A DNA stretch of 64,000 bases, taken from NCBI GenBank assembly GCA_007988745.1, contig BJUT01000003.1, positions 1 to 64,000 on the forward strand, in the 5' to 3' direction. The DNA comes from Pseudoalteromonas atlantica (lineage in GTDB: Bacteria; Pseudomonadota; Gammaproteobacteria; Enterobacterales; Alteromonadaceae). The translations under genes were made by a program, and so were the position numbers. The notes beneath the pieces were generated by a model. It saw only the letters and a list, made by a program, of their open reading frames with translations. It searched no databases and was not told the origin of the DNA. This document shows, piece after piece, positions 21,005-30,267 of the stretch. Within the stretch, counting starts at the first letter, position 1; each line of letters begins with the position of its first letter.

Positions 21005-22062
21005 GTAACCCCTATTTATTTATTGACCGTGACGGCACCATAATTGAAGAGCCAATCACCGACAAACAGGTAGACAGCCTAGAAAAATTAGCGTTTTTAC
21101 CTGGTGTTATCCCGGCTTTATTACAGTTACAAGCCGCAGGGTACCGCTTAGTAATGGTATCTAACCAAGATGGCTTAGGCACAGACAGCTTCCCGACTGC
21201 TGACTTTGATATAGCACAAGATAAAATGATGGACATACTGCAAAGCCAAGGCATTAGCTTTGACGAAGTATTAATTTGTCCACACTTTGACGAGCAAAAC
21301 TGTGATTGCCGTAAACCTAAAACAGGTTTATTAACTGAACTTATGCGCTCAGGCAAGGTTGATTTAGCTCGCTCATACGTGATTGGCGATCGTCAAACCG
21401 ATATTGGCCTTGCTCAAAACTTATGTTGTGAAGGCATTTTGTATGATGGCAGCTGGCCTGCCATTGTTACAAAGCTTACAACTGCCAATCGCGAAGGCCG
21501 TGTTACGCGTAACACCAAAGAAACCCAAATTGATGTAGCCATAAACCTAGATCAAACTAAAAACGGTAGCATTGAAACAGGCCTTGGCTTTTTTGATCAT
21601 ATGCTTGATCAAATTCGCACCCACGCCAACATTGGTCTAAATATTAAAGCGAAAGGCGATTTACACATAGACGAGCACCACCTTGTTGAAGACATTGGTA
21701 TTGCCCTAGGTGTTGCGCTTAAACAAGCGCTGGGTACTAAATCGCAAATAGCGCGCTATGGTTTTGCGCTACCTATGGATGAGTGTAAAGCTGAAGCACA
21801 AATTGATTTATCGGGCCGCGCTTCATTTGTATTAAACGCTAACTTTAGCCGCGAAAAAGCCGGCGATTTAGACGTACAAATGGTTGAGCACTTTTTCAAA
21901 AGCTTAAGCGATAATGCCGCTATTAGCCTTATTTTATCGGTGAGCGACGGTAACTGTCATCACCAAGTAGAAGGCTTATTTAAAGCGTTTTCACGTGCCC
22001 TTCGTATGGCAGTAGCACAAGACACGACCCAACAAACAGCCAGCTCTAAGGGATGTTTATGA
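21001..22062 (+). CDS. hisB: Bifunctional histidinol-phosphatase / imidazoleglycerol-phosphate dehydratase
   Basis: The N-terminal half (about 1-165) is a HAD-type histidinol-phosphate phosphatase: the nucleophile motif is DRDGTIIEEP at residues 8-17 and a zinc knuckle is seen in CPHFDEQNCDCRKPKTGL. The C-terminal half (about 168-353) is imidazoleglycerol-phosphate dehydratase with the manganese-ligand motifs FFDHMLDQIRTHA, DEHHLVEDIGIALG and, near the end, HHQVEGLFKAFSRALR. The fusion is typical of gammaproteobacteria. It performs steps six and eight of the pathway. It is coupled to hisC and hisH by four-base ATGA overlaps. Confidence 0.97.
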   Translation: MSNPYLFIDRDGTIIEEPITDKQVDSLEKLAFLPGVIPALLQLQAAGYRLVMVSNQDGLGTDSFPTADFDIAQDKMMDILQSQGISFDEVLICPHFDEQNCDCRKPKTGLLTELMRSGKVDLARSYVIGDRQTDIGLAQNLCCEGILYDGSWPAIVTKLTTANREGRVTRNTKETQIDVAINLDQTKNGSIETGLGFFDHMLDQIRTHANIGLNIKAKGDLHIDEHHLVEDIGIALGVALKQALGTKSQIARYGFALPMDECKAEAQIDLSGRASFVLNANFSREKAGDLDVQMVEHFFKSLSDNAAISLILSVSDGNCHHQVEGLFKAFSRALRMAVAQDTTQQTASSKGCL

Positions 22063-22649
22063 TTGCCATAATTAATACCGGGTGTGCCAATATAAATTCA
22101 GTTCGTTTTGCCTTTGAACGTTTAGGTCAAACGCCAACAGTCATTACCTCACCAGAGCAATTAGCTGGTTTTGAGCGTGCAATATTACCAGGCGTTGGAC
22201 ATGCATCTGTTGCCATGAAACGCCTTGTAGATAATGGCTGGCAACAAGCTATAAACGAATACCAGCGCCCACTTATGGGAATTTGCTTAGGTATGCAGTT
22301 ACTGTGCGAAAGCACCGAAGAAGGTAACGTACAATGCTTAGGTAAAATACCAGGCCAAGTAAAAGCCCTTGATGTTGGCAATTTAACATCGCCGCATATG
22401 GGTTGGAATAACTTAAGCGTAAATAAAGAGCATGCACTCACCAAAGGCTTAACACAAGACGAGCAAGTGTACTTTGTACATAGCTTTGCGCACACCGTGA
22501 ACGATGCAACACTTGTAAGCGGCGAATACGGCCAAACCTTTTCAGCCATAGTTGCAAAAGACAACTACGCTGGCATGCAATTTCACCCAGAGCGCAGTGC
22601 AAAAGTAGGCACACGTTTATTACAAAATTTTGTTGATTGGCAGTTATAA
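22059..22649 (+). CDS. hisH: Imidazole glycerol phosphate synthase, glutaminase subunit
   Basis: HisH is the class I glutamine amidotransferase that supplies ammonia to HisF. The catalytic triad is visible: Cys in MGICLGMQLL near residue 77, and His and Glu in MQFHPERS near 177. The ATG at 22059 is chosen because it overlaps the hisB stop as ATGA and has AAGGGA at proper spacing; an ATG six bases upstream falls inside that ribosome site. The 196-residue size is standard. HisH and HisF form a heterodimer with an internal ammonia tunnel, and hisA lies between their genes as in enteric operons. Confidence 0.96.
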   Translation: MIAIINTGCANINSVRFAFERLGQTPTVITSPEQLAGFERAILPGVGHASVAMKRLVDNGWQQAINEYQRPLMGICLGMQLLCESTEEGNVQCLGKIPGQVKALDVGNLTSPHMGWNNLSVNKEHALTKGLTQDEQVYFVHSFAHTVNDATLVSGEYGQTFSAIVAKDNYAGMQFHPERSAKVGTRLLQNFVDWQL

Positions 22650-22682
22650 ACGGCCCATTAACCAACAATAAAGAGATTATTT

Positions 22683-23417
22683 GTGATTATTCCAGCATTA
22701 GACGTATTACAAAATCAAATTGTTCGTTTATACCAAGGTAAGTACGACACCGCTCAGTTTTACCCTTTTGAGCTTGGCGCACGTTTAAAAGAATACGCCG
22801 ACAGCGGCGCAGGTAAATTGCACCTTGTAGATTTAGAAGGCGCACGCGATCCAAGTAAAAAACAGTGGCAACATATTCAAGCTGCAACTAAAGCGCTTAA
22901 CGTACCGTATCAAGTGGGCGGCGGTATTCGCTCAGAGCAAGATGTAAGCGATTGGCTAAAAGCCGGTGCTAACCAAGTTGTTATTGGTTCTATGGCGGTA
23001 GAAAAACGCGAGCAAGTAAAAGCCTGGATTGAACAATTTGGCGCCGAGCACTTTGTTATTGCCCTTGATGTAAATAAAACAGCCACTGGCTGGGCACCTG
23101 CTACGCACGGTTGGTTAAGTGAATCTGAGTTTGGTTTACTTGAGCTTGTAGATTTTTATGTAAGCTTGGGCGTTATTGACTTTTTATGTACGGACATCAG
23201 TAAAGATGGCACCATGACCGGCCCATCGTTTGAGCTTTATGAAGATTTAAGTCGCCATAACAGCAGCATTAAAGTGCAAGCTTCGGGTGGCGTAAGCTCA
23301 CTTGATGACATTAAAAAGCTTAAAGAGCTGGGCGTAGGAGGCGTTATTTTAGGTAAGTCACTACTTGATGGCGCATTTAGTGTTGAGGAGGCGTTGGCAT
23401 GTTATCAAAACGCATAA
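22683..23417 (+). CDS. hisA: ProFAR isomerase (phosphoribosylformimino-AICAR-P isomerase)
   Basis: HisA is the TIM-barrel isomerase that opens the ribose ring of ProFAR to PRFAR by an Amadori rearrangement. The catalytic Asp8 lies in IIPALDVLQ and the second Asp in [15 protein letters not shown] near residue 172. The two phosphate-binding glycine patches are QVGGGIRS near 80 and ASGGVSS near 200. The start is GTG, preceded by an AAAGAGA sequence. It overlaps hisF by 19 bases, implying coupled translation. Confidence 0.96.
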   Translation: MIIPALDVLQNQIVRLYQGKYDTAQFYPFELGARLKEYADSGAGKLHLVDLEGARDPSKKQWQHIQAATKALNVPYQVGGGIRSEQDVSDWLKAGANQVVIGSMAVEKREQVKAWIEQFGAEHFVIALDVNKTATGWAPATHGWLSESEFGLLELVDFYVSLGVIDFLCTDISKDGTMTGPSFELYEDLSRHNSSIKVQASGGVSSLDDIKKLKELGVGGVILGKSLLDGAFSVEEALACYQNA

Positions 23418-24178
23418 TCCCGTGTTTAGATGTAAAAGACGGCCAAGTAGTAAAAGGCGTTAAATTTAAAGGCCACGAAATAGTGGGCGATATTTTAACA
23501 ATGGCAAAAGCATACAGCGATGCCGGCGCCGATGAACTGGTTTTTTATGAAATCAGCGCAAGTGTTGAAAAACGCCTACTTGATGTAAATTGGGTAGAGA
23601 GCATTGCCCGCCACATCGATATTCCATTTTGTGTGGCTGGCGGTATTAAATCGGTAGCCGATGCAGCACGTGTACTAGAGCGTGGCGCTGATAAAATAAG
23701 TATTAACAGCCCTGCTATTGCCCGCCCTGAGCTTATAAAAGAGCTGCATGATGAATTTGGTAAGCAATGTGTTGTTGTAGGTATTGATAGCTTTTACGAT
23801 GAAGTGACCGGCGAATACTTAGTGTATCAATTAACCGGCGATCCTAATGCATCAAGCCGTACACGTTACAAAACCGAAGAATGGGTTAAACGCGTACAAG
23901 ACTTAGGCGCAGGCGAAATTGTTTTAAACTGTATGAACCAAGATGGCGTACGTAACGGTTACGACAATGAGCAGTTAAGTAAAATGCGCGCATTATGTAA
24001 TATTCCTTTAATCGCATCAGGCGGTGCAGGCAGTATGCAAGACTTTGTTGATGTATTTAAACAAAGCGAAGTCGATGGCGCATTAGCAGCAAGCGTTTTT
24101 CACAAAAATGTGATTAACATTGGCGAATTAAAACAATTTTTAACTGATAACCAAGTGGCAGCAAGACTATGCAAGTAA
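23399..24178 (+). CDS. hisF: Imidazole glycerol phosphate synthase, cyclase subunit
   Basis: HisF is the TIM-barrel synthase that uses ammonia from HisH to convert PRFAR into imidazoleglycerol phosphate and AICAR, the latter returning to purine synthesis. The catalytic Asp11 is in [15 protein letters not shown] and the second Asp in [11 protein letters not shown] near residue 130. Phosphate-binding motifs CVAGGIKS near 80 and IASGGAGS near 203 are intact. It overlaps hisA upstream and hisI downstream by 19 and 10 bases. Confidence 0.97.
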   Translation: MLSKRIIPCLDVKDGQVVKGVKFKGHEIVGDILTMAKAYSDAGADELVFYEISASVEKRLLDVNWVESIARHIDIPFCVAGGIKSVADAARVLERGADKISINSPAIARPELIKELHDEFGKQCVVVGIDSFYDEVTGEYLVYQLTGDPNASSRTRYKTEEWVKRVQDLGAGEIVLNCMNQDGVRNGYDNEQLSKMRALCNIPLIASGGAGSMQDFVDVFKQSEVDGALAASVFHKNVINIGELKQFLTDNQVAARLCK

Positions 24179-24783
24179 CACAACAAAACCAAACTCAAGT
24201 AGATTTTGCTAAAAGCGAAATGATCCCTGCGATTGTTCAAGATGCTCGCTCTGGTGTTATTTTAATGCAAGGCTTTATGAACAGCGAAGCACTAAAGGCG
24301 ACGCTTGAAAGTAACAAAGTAACCTTTTACTCGCGTTCGAAGTCACGTTTATGGACCAAAGGTGAGTCATCAGAAAACTACTTAAACGTAGTATCGGTGC
24401 ATACCGATTGTGACTACGACTCAATTTTAGTACTGGCTAATCCAGAAGGCCCAACATGTCACTTAGGCACACAAAGCTGCTTTGGTGATGACGCAAAACC
24501 TAGCCTAAGCTTTTTAGCGCAATTAGAAGATGTGATTGTTGAGCGTAAAAACGACGACCCAGCAAAAAGCTACACCGCTTCATTGTTTGCTAAAGACTTA
24601 AGCCGTAGCTGTCAAAAAGTAGGTGAAGAAGGCGTAGAAGTAGCGCTTGCTGCAATGAAACACGATAACGATGAACTTACTAACGAATCGGCTGATTTAA
24701 TTTATCACCTTACTGTATTGCTACAACGCCAAGGCTTAGCCCTTGAAGACGTTGTAAAATGCCTACAAGGTCGCCATAAATAA
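24169..24783 (+). CDS. hisI: Bifunctional phosphoribosyl-AMP cyclohydrolase / phosphoribosyl-ATP pyrophosphatase
   Basis: This is the HisIE fusion that performs steps two and three of histidine synthesis. The cyclohydrolase half (about 1-115) shows [28 protein letters not shown] and the zinc-binding [12 protein letters not shown]. The pyrophosphatase half (about 118-204) has the all-alpha MazG-like features [14 protein letters not shown] and [14 protein letters not shown] with acidic magnesium ligands. It is the last gene of the operon and is followed by a strong terminator. Confidence 0.97.
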   Translation: MQVTQQNQTQVDFAKSEMIPAIVQDARSGVILMQGFMNSEALKATLESNKVTFYSRSKSRLWTKGESSENYLNVVSVHTDCDYDSILVLANPEGPTCHLGTQSCFGDDAKPSLSFLAQLEDVIVERKNDDPAKSYTASLFAKDLSRSCQKVGEEGVEVALAAMKHDNDELTNESADLIYHLTVLLQRQGLALEDVVKCLQGRHK

Positions 24784-24811
24784 TACAGCTGCTTTGTTTT
24801 AGCGCATTTAC

Positions 24812-24836
24812 AGGCCCATATTTTATGGGCCTTTTT
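24812..24836 (+). terminator. Histidine operon terminator
   Basis: A nine-base-pair stem AGGCCCATA / TATGGGCCT with a three-base loop is followed by five T residues, 28 bases after the hisI stop. Confidence 0.9.
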
Positions 24837-24906
24837 ACGTTATGGTATTTATTTTTTTACATAGGTTGCGTATGGTGCAGCTTATCTAATTCTTTTAGCG
24901 TTGCTT

Positions 24907-25401
24907 ATGAATAAATCAATTATCACAGCCTTATCCTTATTGGTATTAACAGGTTGTGTAAGCCAAAAAGCCCCTGCGCCCAAAATAGTAAAAACGCAAA
25001 ACACGTGTAGCCCACTAAACACATTACTTAATGCGCACGCTAATGGCTTTAATGCAGTAAAAGCAAATAAAGTGGGGAATGATTTTATAAACCAGTGGCA
25101 TGCTAATACCCATTTTATAGGCAATACCTGCACCATTACTCAACATAATAAGCAGTTTAGTTATCAATGCACGAGTGAAAACAAACAAGCCCATGCCACA
25201 AATCTACATATACAAACAGTGGATAAAATACGTCAATGTGTAGCGTCACAAGGCTGGTACGAAAATACGAAAGAGTCAGCAACTTCAATCAGTAGTAACT
25301 TTGTTTTGGATGAAGCTCACCCAGTTATCACCTTATTTACCTCTCAAAGCAGAACGCGCTATATTACCCGTTTTGAAATTGCTCCACCGCTAGGAAATTA
25401 A
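24907..25401 (+). CDS. Putative lipoprotein, 164 aa
   Basis: I do not recognise the mature domain. The N-terminus is a lipoprotein signal with lipobox LTGC (cysteine about residue 17), so the protein should be anchored to a membrane on the periplasmic side. Four further cysteines (NTCSPL, NTCTIT, YQCTSE, RQCVAS) could form two disulfides. An upstream TTG would add two residues, but the ATG at 24907 gives the normal signal start. It abuts the DUF1289 gene with no spacer and is probably co-transcribed with it. A terminator separates it from the histidine operon. Confidence 0.75.
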   Translation: MNKSIITALSLLVLTGCVSQKAPAPKIVKTQNTCSPLNTLLNAHANGFNAVKANKVGNDFINQWHANTHFIGNTCTITQHNKQFSYQCTSENKQAHATNLHIQTVDKIRQCVASQGWYENTKESATSISSNFVLDEAHPVITLFTSQSRTRYITRFEIAPPLGN

Positions 25402-25587
25402 ATGCAAAAACCCACACACTCAAACACTAAGTTAAAAACAGACTGTTTAGGCATATGTGAGCGCCGCAGCGGTTATTGCACTGGCTGCGGGCGAACTAAT
25501 GAAGAAATATTTGATTGGATCATCCTCAGCCAAGAAGAAAAAAACGCCATTTTAGCGCAGCCGCGAGCTGACTTAAAAAAGCCATAA
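25402..25587 (+). CDS. DUF1289 family protein
   Basis: This 61-residue protein carries the DUF1289 signature: closely spaced cysteines in CLGICERRSGYCTGCGRT followed by NEEIFDWIILSQEEK. The four cysteines suggest a zinc or iron-sulfur site, but no biochemical role is established to my knowledge. The ATG follows the stop of the lipoprotein gene directly, pointing to translational coupling. Confidence 0.85.
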   Translation: MQKPTHSNTKLKTDCLGICERRSGYCTGCGRTNEEIFDWIILSQEEKNAILAQPRADLKKP

Positions 25588-25610
25588 ATTTGCCACTTGC
25601 GTGTAACAGC

Positions 25611-25642
25611 CCCCCTTTAGTATTGCTAAAAACGGTAGGGGG
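25611..25642 (+). promoter_or_regulatory. Hairpin that could mask the ribosome site of the glycosyltransferase gene
   Basis: CCCCC at 25611-25615 can pair with the Shine-Dalgarno GGGGG at 25638-25642, with TTTAG/CTAAA stacking inside (25616-25620 with 25626-25630) and a seven-base bulge. The G-run lies eight bases before the ATG at 25651. This would hide the ribosome site, but it may be chance. Confidence 0.35.
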
Positions 25643-25650
25643 TGAACATC

Positions 25651-26457
25651 ATGGCAGCATTATTTGTAATAAACTTAGCGCGCTCCGCGCAGCGACTCGC
25701 AAATACTCAAACGCAACTGGCACGTGTTAACTTGTCATTTGAACGAATTGATGCCGTAGATGGCGCACAATTAAGTACACAACAAAAGTTCCTACATTAC
25801 AGCCCGCAATTGAATAAACAGCAGTATCACTATCCGCTAAGCAATGGCCAAATTGGCTGCTATTTAAGCCACCGTAAAGCATGGCAAAAGATAGTTGATG
25901 AAAAACTAGATTACGCGATTGTGCTCGAGGATGACTTTTATATTGATGAGAGCATTCATAATGCGATAAAAAATATTGAGCAGCTACAGCAGCCCTGGCA
26001 GCTTATTAAACTCGCCGCTTATGAAAACCGCACTCGCCCTATTGCCTATCAGCAAAACCTAAATAACCACCAGCAATTAGTCATACATAAAAAGCTAATG
26101 ACCGGCTGTTGTGCTACGGCAATAAGCTATGAAGGGGCTAAGCAATTACTTAAAGCCACAGTTCAATTTGGCCGCCCTGTAGATTGCGACTTACAGCATA
26201 TTTGGGAAACCCACGTAAATGGTTTTTCGCTTATGCCATACCCTGTTTCGCAAAATACAGACATACAGAGCGATATTGCAAGCTGCGCTACTAAAACCAA
26301 GGTTAAAAAAGCTTTTTTTAAACGTAAGTTTCAACAATTACACAGCGGCGTTTTAAATAAACTTTATACAAATGCATTTATAAAACAAACCAAGCAAATT
26401 AAACCTAATAAAAAAGGCGCTACAAAAGCACCTTCTTTACTCACGCAAGGTTCTTAA
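25651..26457 (+). CDS. Glycosyltransferase family 25 protein
   Basis: Members of this family transfer sugars such as galactose onto lipooligosaccharide cores. The N-terminus FVINLARSAQRL and FERIDAVDG are characteristic, as are GQIGCYLSHRKAWQKIV near residue 68 and the acidic metal-site segment AIVLEDDFYID near 92. The 268-residue length is typical; the lysine-rich C-terminus (about 215-268) fits peripheral membrane attachment. The ATG at 25651 is chosen over a GTG at 25642 because GGGGG stands eight bases ahead of it. It is not part of a recognisable lipopolysaccharide cluster here, so the acceptor is unknown. Confidence 0.85.
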   Translation: MAALFVINLARSAQRLANTQTQLARVNLSFERIDAVDGAQLSTQQKFLHYSPQLNKQQYHYPLSNGQIGCYLSHRKAWQKIVDEKLDYAIVLEDDFYIDESIHNAIKNIEQLQQPWQLIKLAAYENRTRPIAYQQNLNNHQQLVIHKKLMTGCCATAISYEGAKQLLKATVQFGRPVDCDLQHIWETHVNGFSLMPYPVSQNTDIQSDIASCATKTKVKKAFFKRKFQQLHSGVLNKLYTNAFIKQTKQIKPNKKGATKAPSLLTQGS

Positions 26458-26465
26458 TTTTATAA

Positions 26466-27737
26466 CTATGCTTTATCGAGCGCTTGGCTTACATCGGCAA
26501 TAATATCGGCAATGTTTTCAATACCGACTGATAGGCGAATTAAATCACGGCTCACACCTGCGTTTGCAAGCTCTTCATCATTTAATTGGCGGTGCGTGGT
26601 TGACGCTGGGTGACAAGCCAGCGATTTAGCATCGCCAATATTAACTAAACGCAGGATCATATTAAGCGCATCAATAAAGCGCGTGCCTGCTTCAAGGCCG
26701 CCCGCGATACCAAAGCTTAAAATGCCTGAGGCTTTACCACTGGTGATTTTTTGGCTCATTGCATTATGTGGGCTTGATGTTAAACCAGCGTAGTTAACCC
26801 AAAGTACTTTAGGGTGATTTTCTAAGTATTCAGCCAGTTGCTGCGCGTTTTCGCAGTGACGATCCATTCGTAAACCTAAGGTTTCTAGGCCAATTAAAAT
26901 GTCAGATGCGTTTTTGGGCGCAAGTGCTGCACCGGTATTTCTAAGTGGCACTACTCTACAACGACCAATAAAGGCTGCTTCTGCAAAGGCATCGGTATAG
27001 ACCACATTGTGATAAGACGGATCGGGCTCATTCATCATTGCAAAGCGTGTGGCATTGGCTTTCCAATCAAATTTACCTGAATCAACAATCATACCGCCAA
27101 TAGCTGTACCGTGTCCGTTTATATACTTTGTCAGTGAATGAACCACTATATCGGCACCTAACTCAAATGGGCGGCATAAATACGGGGTCGCAACGGTATT
27201 ATCAACAATAAGTGGCACCCCTTTACTATGAGCAATGTTAGCTAAACGCTCAATATCGACAATATTACCTGCCGGGTTACCAATGGACTCACAAAATACT
27301 GCGCGGGTATTATCATCAATCGCGTCTTCAAAGGCGCTAAAATCATCAGCTTTAATCATGCGAGCTTCAATACCTTGGCGCGGTAACGTATGGGCAAATA
27401 AGTTATATGTACCGCCATATACTTGGCTGGTGCTCACAATATTAGTGCCTACTTCACACAAGCATTGAATAGCATAGGTAATAGCTGCCATGCCTGAGGC
27501 TACCGCTAGCGCACCAATGCCCCCTTCCATTGCAGCAATACGCTGTTCAAGCACCGCATTGGTTGGGTTCATAATACGAGTATAAATATTGCCTGGTACT
27601 TTTAAGTCGAATAAATCAGCGCCATGCTGCGTATTATCAAACGTGTAAGATGAGGTATTATAAATAGGCACTGCTGCTGATTTAGTGGTTTCTTCAGACT
27701 CGTAACCATGGTGCAGTGCTAATGACTCTAGTTTCAT
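26466..27737 (-). CDS. metY: O-acetylhomoserine sulfhydrylase (MetY-like)
   Basis: This PLP enzyme of the Cys/Met metabolism family makes homocysteine directly from O-acetylhomoserine and sulfide, bypassing cystathionine. Evidence includes the opening HHGYESEETTKSAAVPIYNTS, TRIMNPTNAVLEQRIA near residue 55, the cofactor aspartate in IVDNTVATPYL near 180, and the Schiff-base lysine in VVHSLTKYINGHG near 203. The start is placed at 27737 behind GGAAATAATT; a farther upstream ATG would add 14 hydrophobic residues unlike the family. It is 423 residues long and monocistronic. Sister enzymes (MetB, MetZ, MegL) are close relatives, but the length and C-terminal motif favour MetY. No MetJ box is apparent. 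Confidence 0.87.
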   Translation of the reverse strand: MKLESLALHHGYESEETTKSAAVPIYNTSSYTFDNTQHGADLFDLKVPGNIYTRIMNPTNAVLEQRIAAMEGGIGALAVASGMAAITYAIQCLCEVGTNIVSTSQVYGGTYNLFAHTLPRQGIEARMIKADDFSAFEDAIDDNTRAVFCESIGNPAGNIVDIERLANIAHSKGVPLIVDNTVATPYLCRPFELGADIVVHSLTKYINGHGTAIGGMIVDSGKFDWKANATRFAMMNEPDPSYHNVVYTDAFAEAAFIGRCRVVPLRNTGAALAPKNASDILIGLETLGLRMDRHCENAQQLAEYLENHPKVLWVNYAGLTSSPHNAMSQKITSGKASGILSFGIAGGLEAGTRFIDALNMILRLVNIGDAKSLACHPASTTHRQLNDEELANAGVSRDLIRLSVGIENIADIIADVSQALDKA

Positions 27738-28050
27738 AATTATTTCCTTCAATATTGTGATGATTAAACCTAGCATCATTAGCTTATAAAATGCACATGA
27801 ATTAAATTAATGAATTATGAGTGTCAGGGGTATTAAAGTTTGCGGGATGAGTTTTACTCAATCTAGTGGGTGTTTTATTTAACTACGTAGGTTTTGTTTT
27901 ATCTAAATACCAAAGCAGTAGCAGTAAAGCCTATCATATTAATGCGTAGCGTTATTTGGCTAAAGGGTTTAAATACTAAATGCGGTGGGCGCCTCAATTT
28001 ACGCTATTTAAAGCTCAATGGGTCTAGGTTAACACTTATAATAAATGTAC
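27738..28050. other. Intergenic region upstream of metY
   Basis: A 313-base A+T-rich stretch between two minus-strand genes. It should hold the metY promoter. I see no MetJ box, SAM riboswitch, repeat or credible small ORF. Confidence 0.6.
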
Positions 28051-30123
28051 TTATAACGCTTTAAAATCAAGTAACTGTACCGCAGGCAGCGGTTTACTAA
28101 AATAGTAACCTTGAATCAAATCGCAATTTAGCTCGGCTAGTAATTTTTGTTGTGCTGATGTTTCTACGCCTTCAGCTACCACACTTAAGCCTAAGCTATG
28201 CGACATTGCAATTGTGGCTTTAACTAAGCTGTAGTCTTCTTGGTTTTCGGTAATACCACAAATAAAGCTGCGATCTATTTTTAATACCTCAAACGGATAT
28301 TGCCTTAAATAGCTAAGCGATGAGTAGCCTGTGCCAAAGTCATCCATGGATAGTTTAATACCGAGCTTATTAAGTGCATACAATGACTCTGTAATATTGG
28401 TTTGTACGCTCATTAACACACCTTCAGTTATTTCAAGCTCGACATTTTTAGAACTTACTCCGGTTTTTTCTAACGTGCTTGCTATAAAACTTAGCAGCTC
28501 TGAATCTCTAAATTGGCTTGGTGATAAATTAATTGCCATGCTGTAGTTTTGTTGAGAGCTTGCCTGCCACTGCGTTAAAAATGCTAATGCCTGCTCAATA
28601 ACAAACTTTCCAATTGGAATAATTAAACCTGTTTGCTCTGCTAACGGAATAAACTCATCGGGCATAACCTTACCAAGCACACTATTGTTCCAGCGTAATA
28701 GCGCCTCAGCCCCAATTATTTTAAGTGTTTTAGCATCGCATTTAGGTTGGAAATACAATTCAAATTCATTTTTTTCAAGAGCAACATGCATCTGCTCTTC
28801 TATTGCTAACCGCCTTTTTATGGCGGTATTCATTTCGCTGGTAAAGCAGGCGTAGGTGTTTCTGCCAAGCGCTTTTGCTTGGTACATTGCTGTGTCTGCA
28901 TGGCGTAATAAATCAGAGGCTGTTACCCCATTATCAGGGTACAAAGCCACGCCAATACTTAACGTTAATAACAATTCGCGACCATCTATTTCAAAGGGGG
29001 TTCTAAAGCTTTTAAGTAAGCGTGTAACAATCTCGTCTAGCTGTTTTTTACTGTGTAGCTCTGGTTGTAAAATAATGAATTCATCGCCCCCCAACCTGCC
29101 TACGGTCGCGTTTTCATTAACTATTTGGCTCAATTTATTAGCGGCGCTGATAAGTAATGAATCGCCAATTTCATGCCCGAGTGTGTCGTTTACTTTTTTA
29201 AAGTCATCTAAGTCGATAAAAATAACAGCGGCTAAAGTGTTTTTTTCGCTCGCAGTGTTAATTAGCTGAGTAAGTCGTTTTAAAGAATTAAAACGATTAG
29301 GGAGTAGCGTTAAGCTATCGTAATAGGCTTGTTTACGTATAAGTTTGTTTGACTCATGCTGCTCTGTTATGTCGCGAATTATCACCATTACTTGGTCTGA
29401 ATGATGTAAATAACTCACTCGCGCTTCGAAATACAACACGCCTTTGGGTACTAAAAGTTCGTATTCAAAGCATACATTACCTTTGTGAATTAACAGCTCT
29501 TGAATATTGTCTTTAAACATTTTGGCTACAGTATAGGGCAATACGCTAAACATCGATTTATTTAAAAATTGCTCAGGCTGTAAATGTAAGTTGCTCAAAT
29601 CATTTGCATGGTAATCAACTATGGTGCCATCCGGTTTGAGTAAAAAGTACAAATCAGGAATGGCTTCAAATACTTTTTCGAGCATCTGCTGTTTATCCAT
29701 AGCTTGCGCTTGTGCTTGTTTTACATCGCTCAAGTCTATGTCTATGCAGTACATCTGTTTTACCCCATGCTGATTTGTAAACATAACATGGCTTGAAAAC
29801 ACAGTAACATTGCTGCCATTTTGATGCTGTAATGTAAGCTCAGCCGCGGGTATTTCGATATCGTTTATGAGCCACTCACGATGAGCATCTATAACCGCAT
29901 CTTGCATTGGAGGTGGGATAATTAAATCTTCTAGTTTTTTTCCGGTTGCGTATTCCTTTGTATAGCCATAAAGCAGTTCACTGCCTTTATTCCAATAAAT
30001 AACGCGGCGCTGCTCATCGTATCCTTGCACAGAAATACTGTGTATCGCATCAAATAACTGATGCAGCGGATCGTTAAGCACAAATTGATGTGAGAGGATT
30101 TGAGTGGTTTTTAATGACTTCAT
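28051..30123 (-). CDS. PAS-GGDEF-EAL cyclic-di-GMP signalling protein
   Basis: This 690-residue protein has two PAS sensor domains (about 15-130 and 140-255), a GGDEF domain (about 265-425) and an EAL domain (about 440-690). The cyclase signature is intact (GRLGGDEF), though no RxxD inhibitory site precedes it. The phosphodiesterase motifs are also intact: EALLRW, the metal-site DDFGTGYSSL and ELEITEGVL. Either or both activities are possible; such hybrids often act as phosphodiesterases with GTP sensing by GGDEF. There are no membrane segments, so it senses in the cytoplasm. It is probably monocistronic. Confidence 0.9.
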   Translation of the reverse strand: MKSLKTTQILSHQFVLNDPLHQLFDAIHSISVQGYDEQRRVIYWNKGSELLYGYTKEYATGKKLEDLIIPPPMQDAVIDAHREWLINDIEIPAAELTLQHQNGSNVTVFSSHVMFTNQHGVKQMYCIDIDLSDVKQAQAQAMDKQQMLEKVFEAIPDLYFLLKPDGTIVDYHANDLSNLHLQPEQFLNKSMFSVLPYTVAKMFKDNIQELLIHKGNVCFEYELLVPKGVLYFEARVSYLHHSDQVMVIIRDITEQHESNKLIRKQAYYDSLTLLPNRFNSLKRLTQLINTASEKNTLAAVIFIDLDDFKKVNDTLGHEIGDSLLISAANKLSQIVNENATVGRLGGDEFIILQPELHSKKQLDEIVTRLLKSFRTPFEIDGRELLLTLSIGVALYPDNGVTASDLLRHADTAMYQAKALGRNTYACFTSEMNTAIKRRLAIEEQMHVALEKNEFELYFQPKCDAKTLKIIGAEALLRWNNSVLGKVMPDEFIPLAEQTGLIIPIGKFVIEQALAFLTQWQASSQQNYSMAINLSPSQFRDSELLSFIASTLEKTGVSSKNVELEITEGVLMSVQTNITESLYALNKLGIKLSMDDFGTGYSSLSYLRQYPFEVLKIDRSFICGITENQEDYSLVKATIAMSHSLGLSVVAEGVETSAQQKLLAELNCDLIQGYYFSKPLPAVQLLDFKAL

Positions 30124-30225
30124 TTATACGCAACCTAGAGTCGTTATTAACACAATAATAGGACGTACTCTTAAAATTAGCACTTTTAGGTTGGTTTTTA
30201 AGTGATATACCTTTGCATAAGATAT

Positions 30226-30253
30226 AAAAAAAGGAGCCAAAGCTCCTTTTTTT
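30226..30253. terminator. Terminator after the M61 peptidase gene
   Basis: GGAGC/GCTCC with a four-base loop is flanked by seven A and seven T residues, so it works in either direction. It lies just after the M61 gene on the minus strand. Confidence 0.85.
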
Positions 30254-30267
30254 AAACGCTATTATGA

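Noticed and set aside
22127..22564. Long open frame antisense to hisH
   Set aside because: It is the complement of a conserved gene and has no family sequence or ribosome site.
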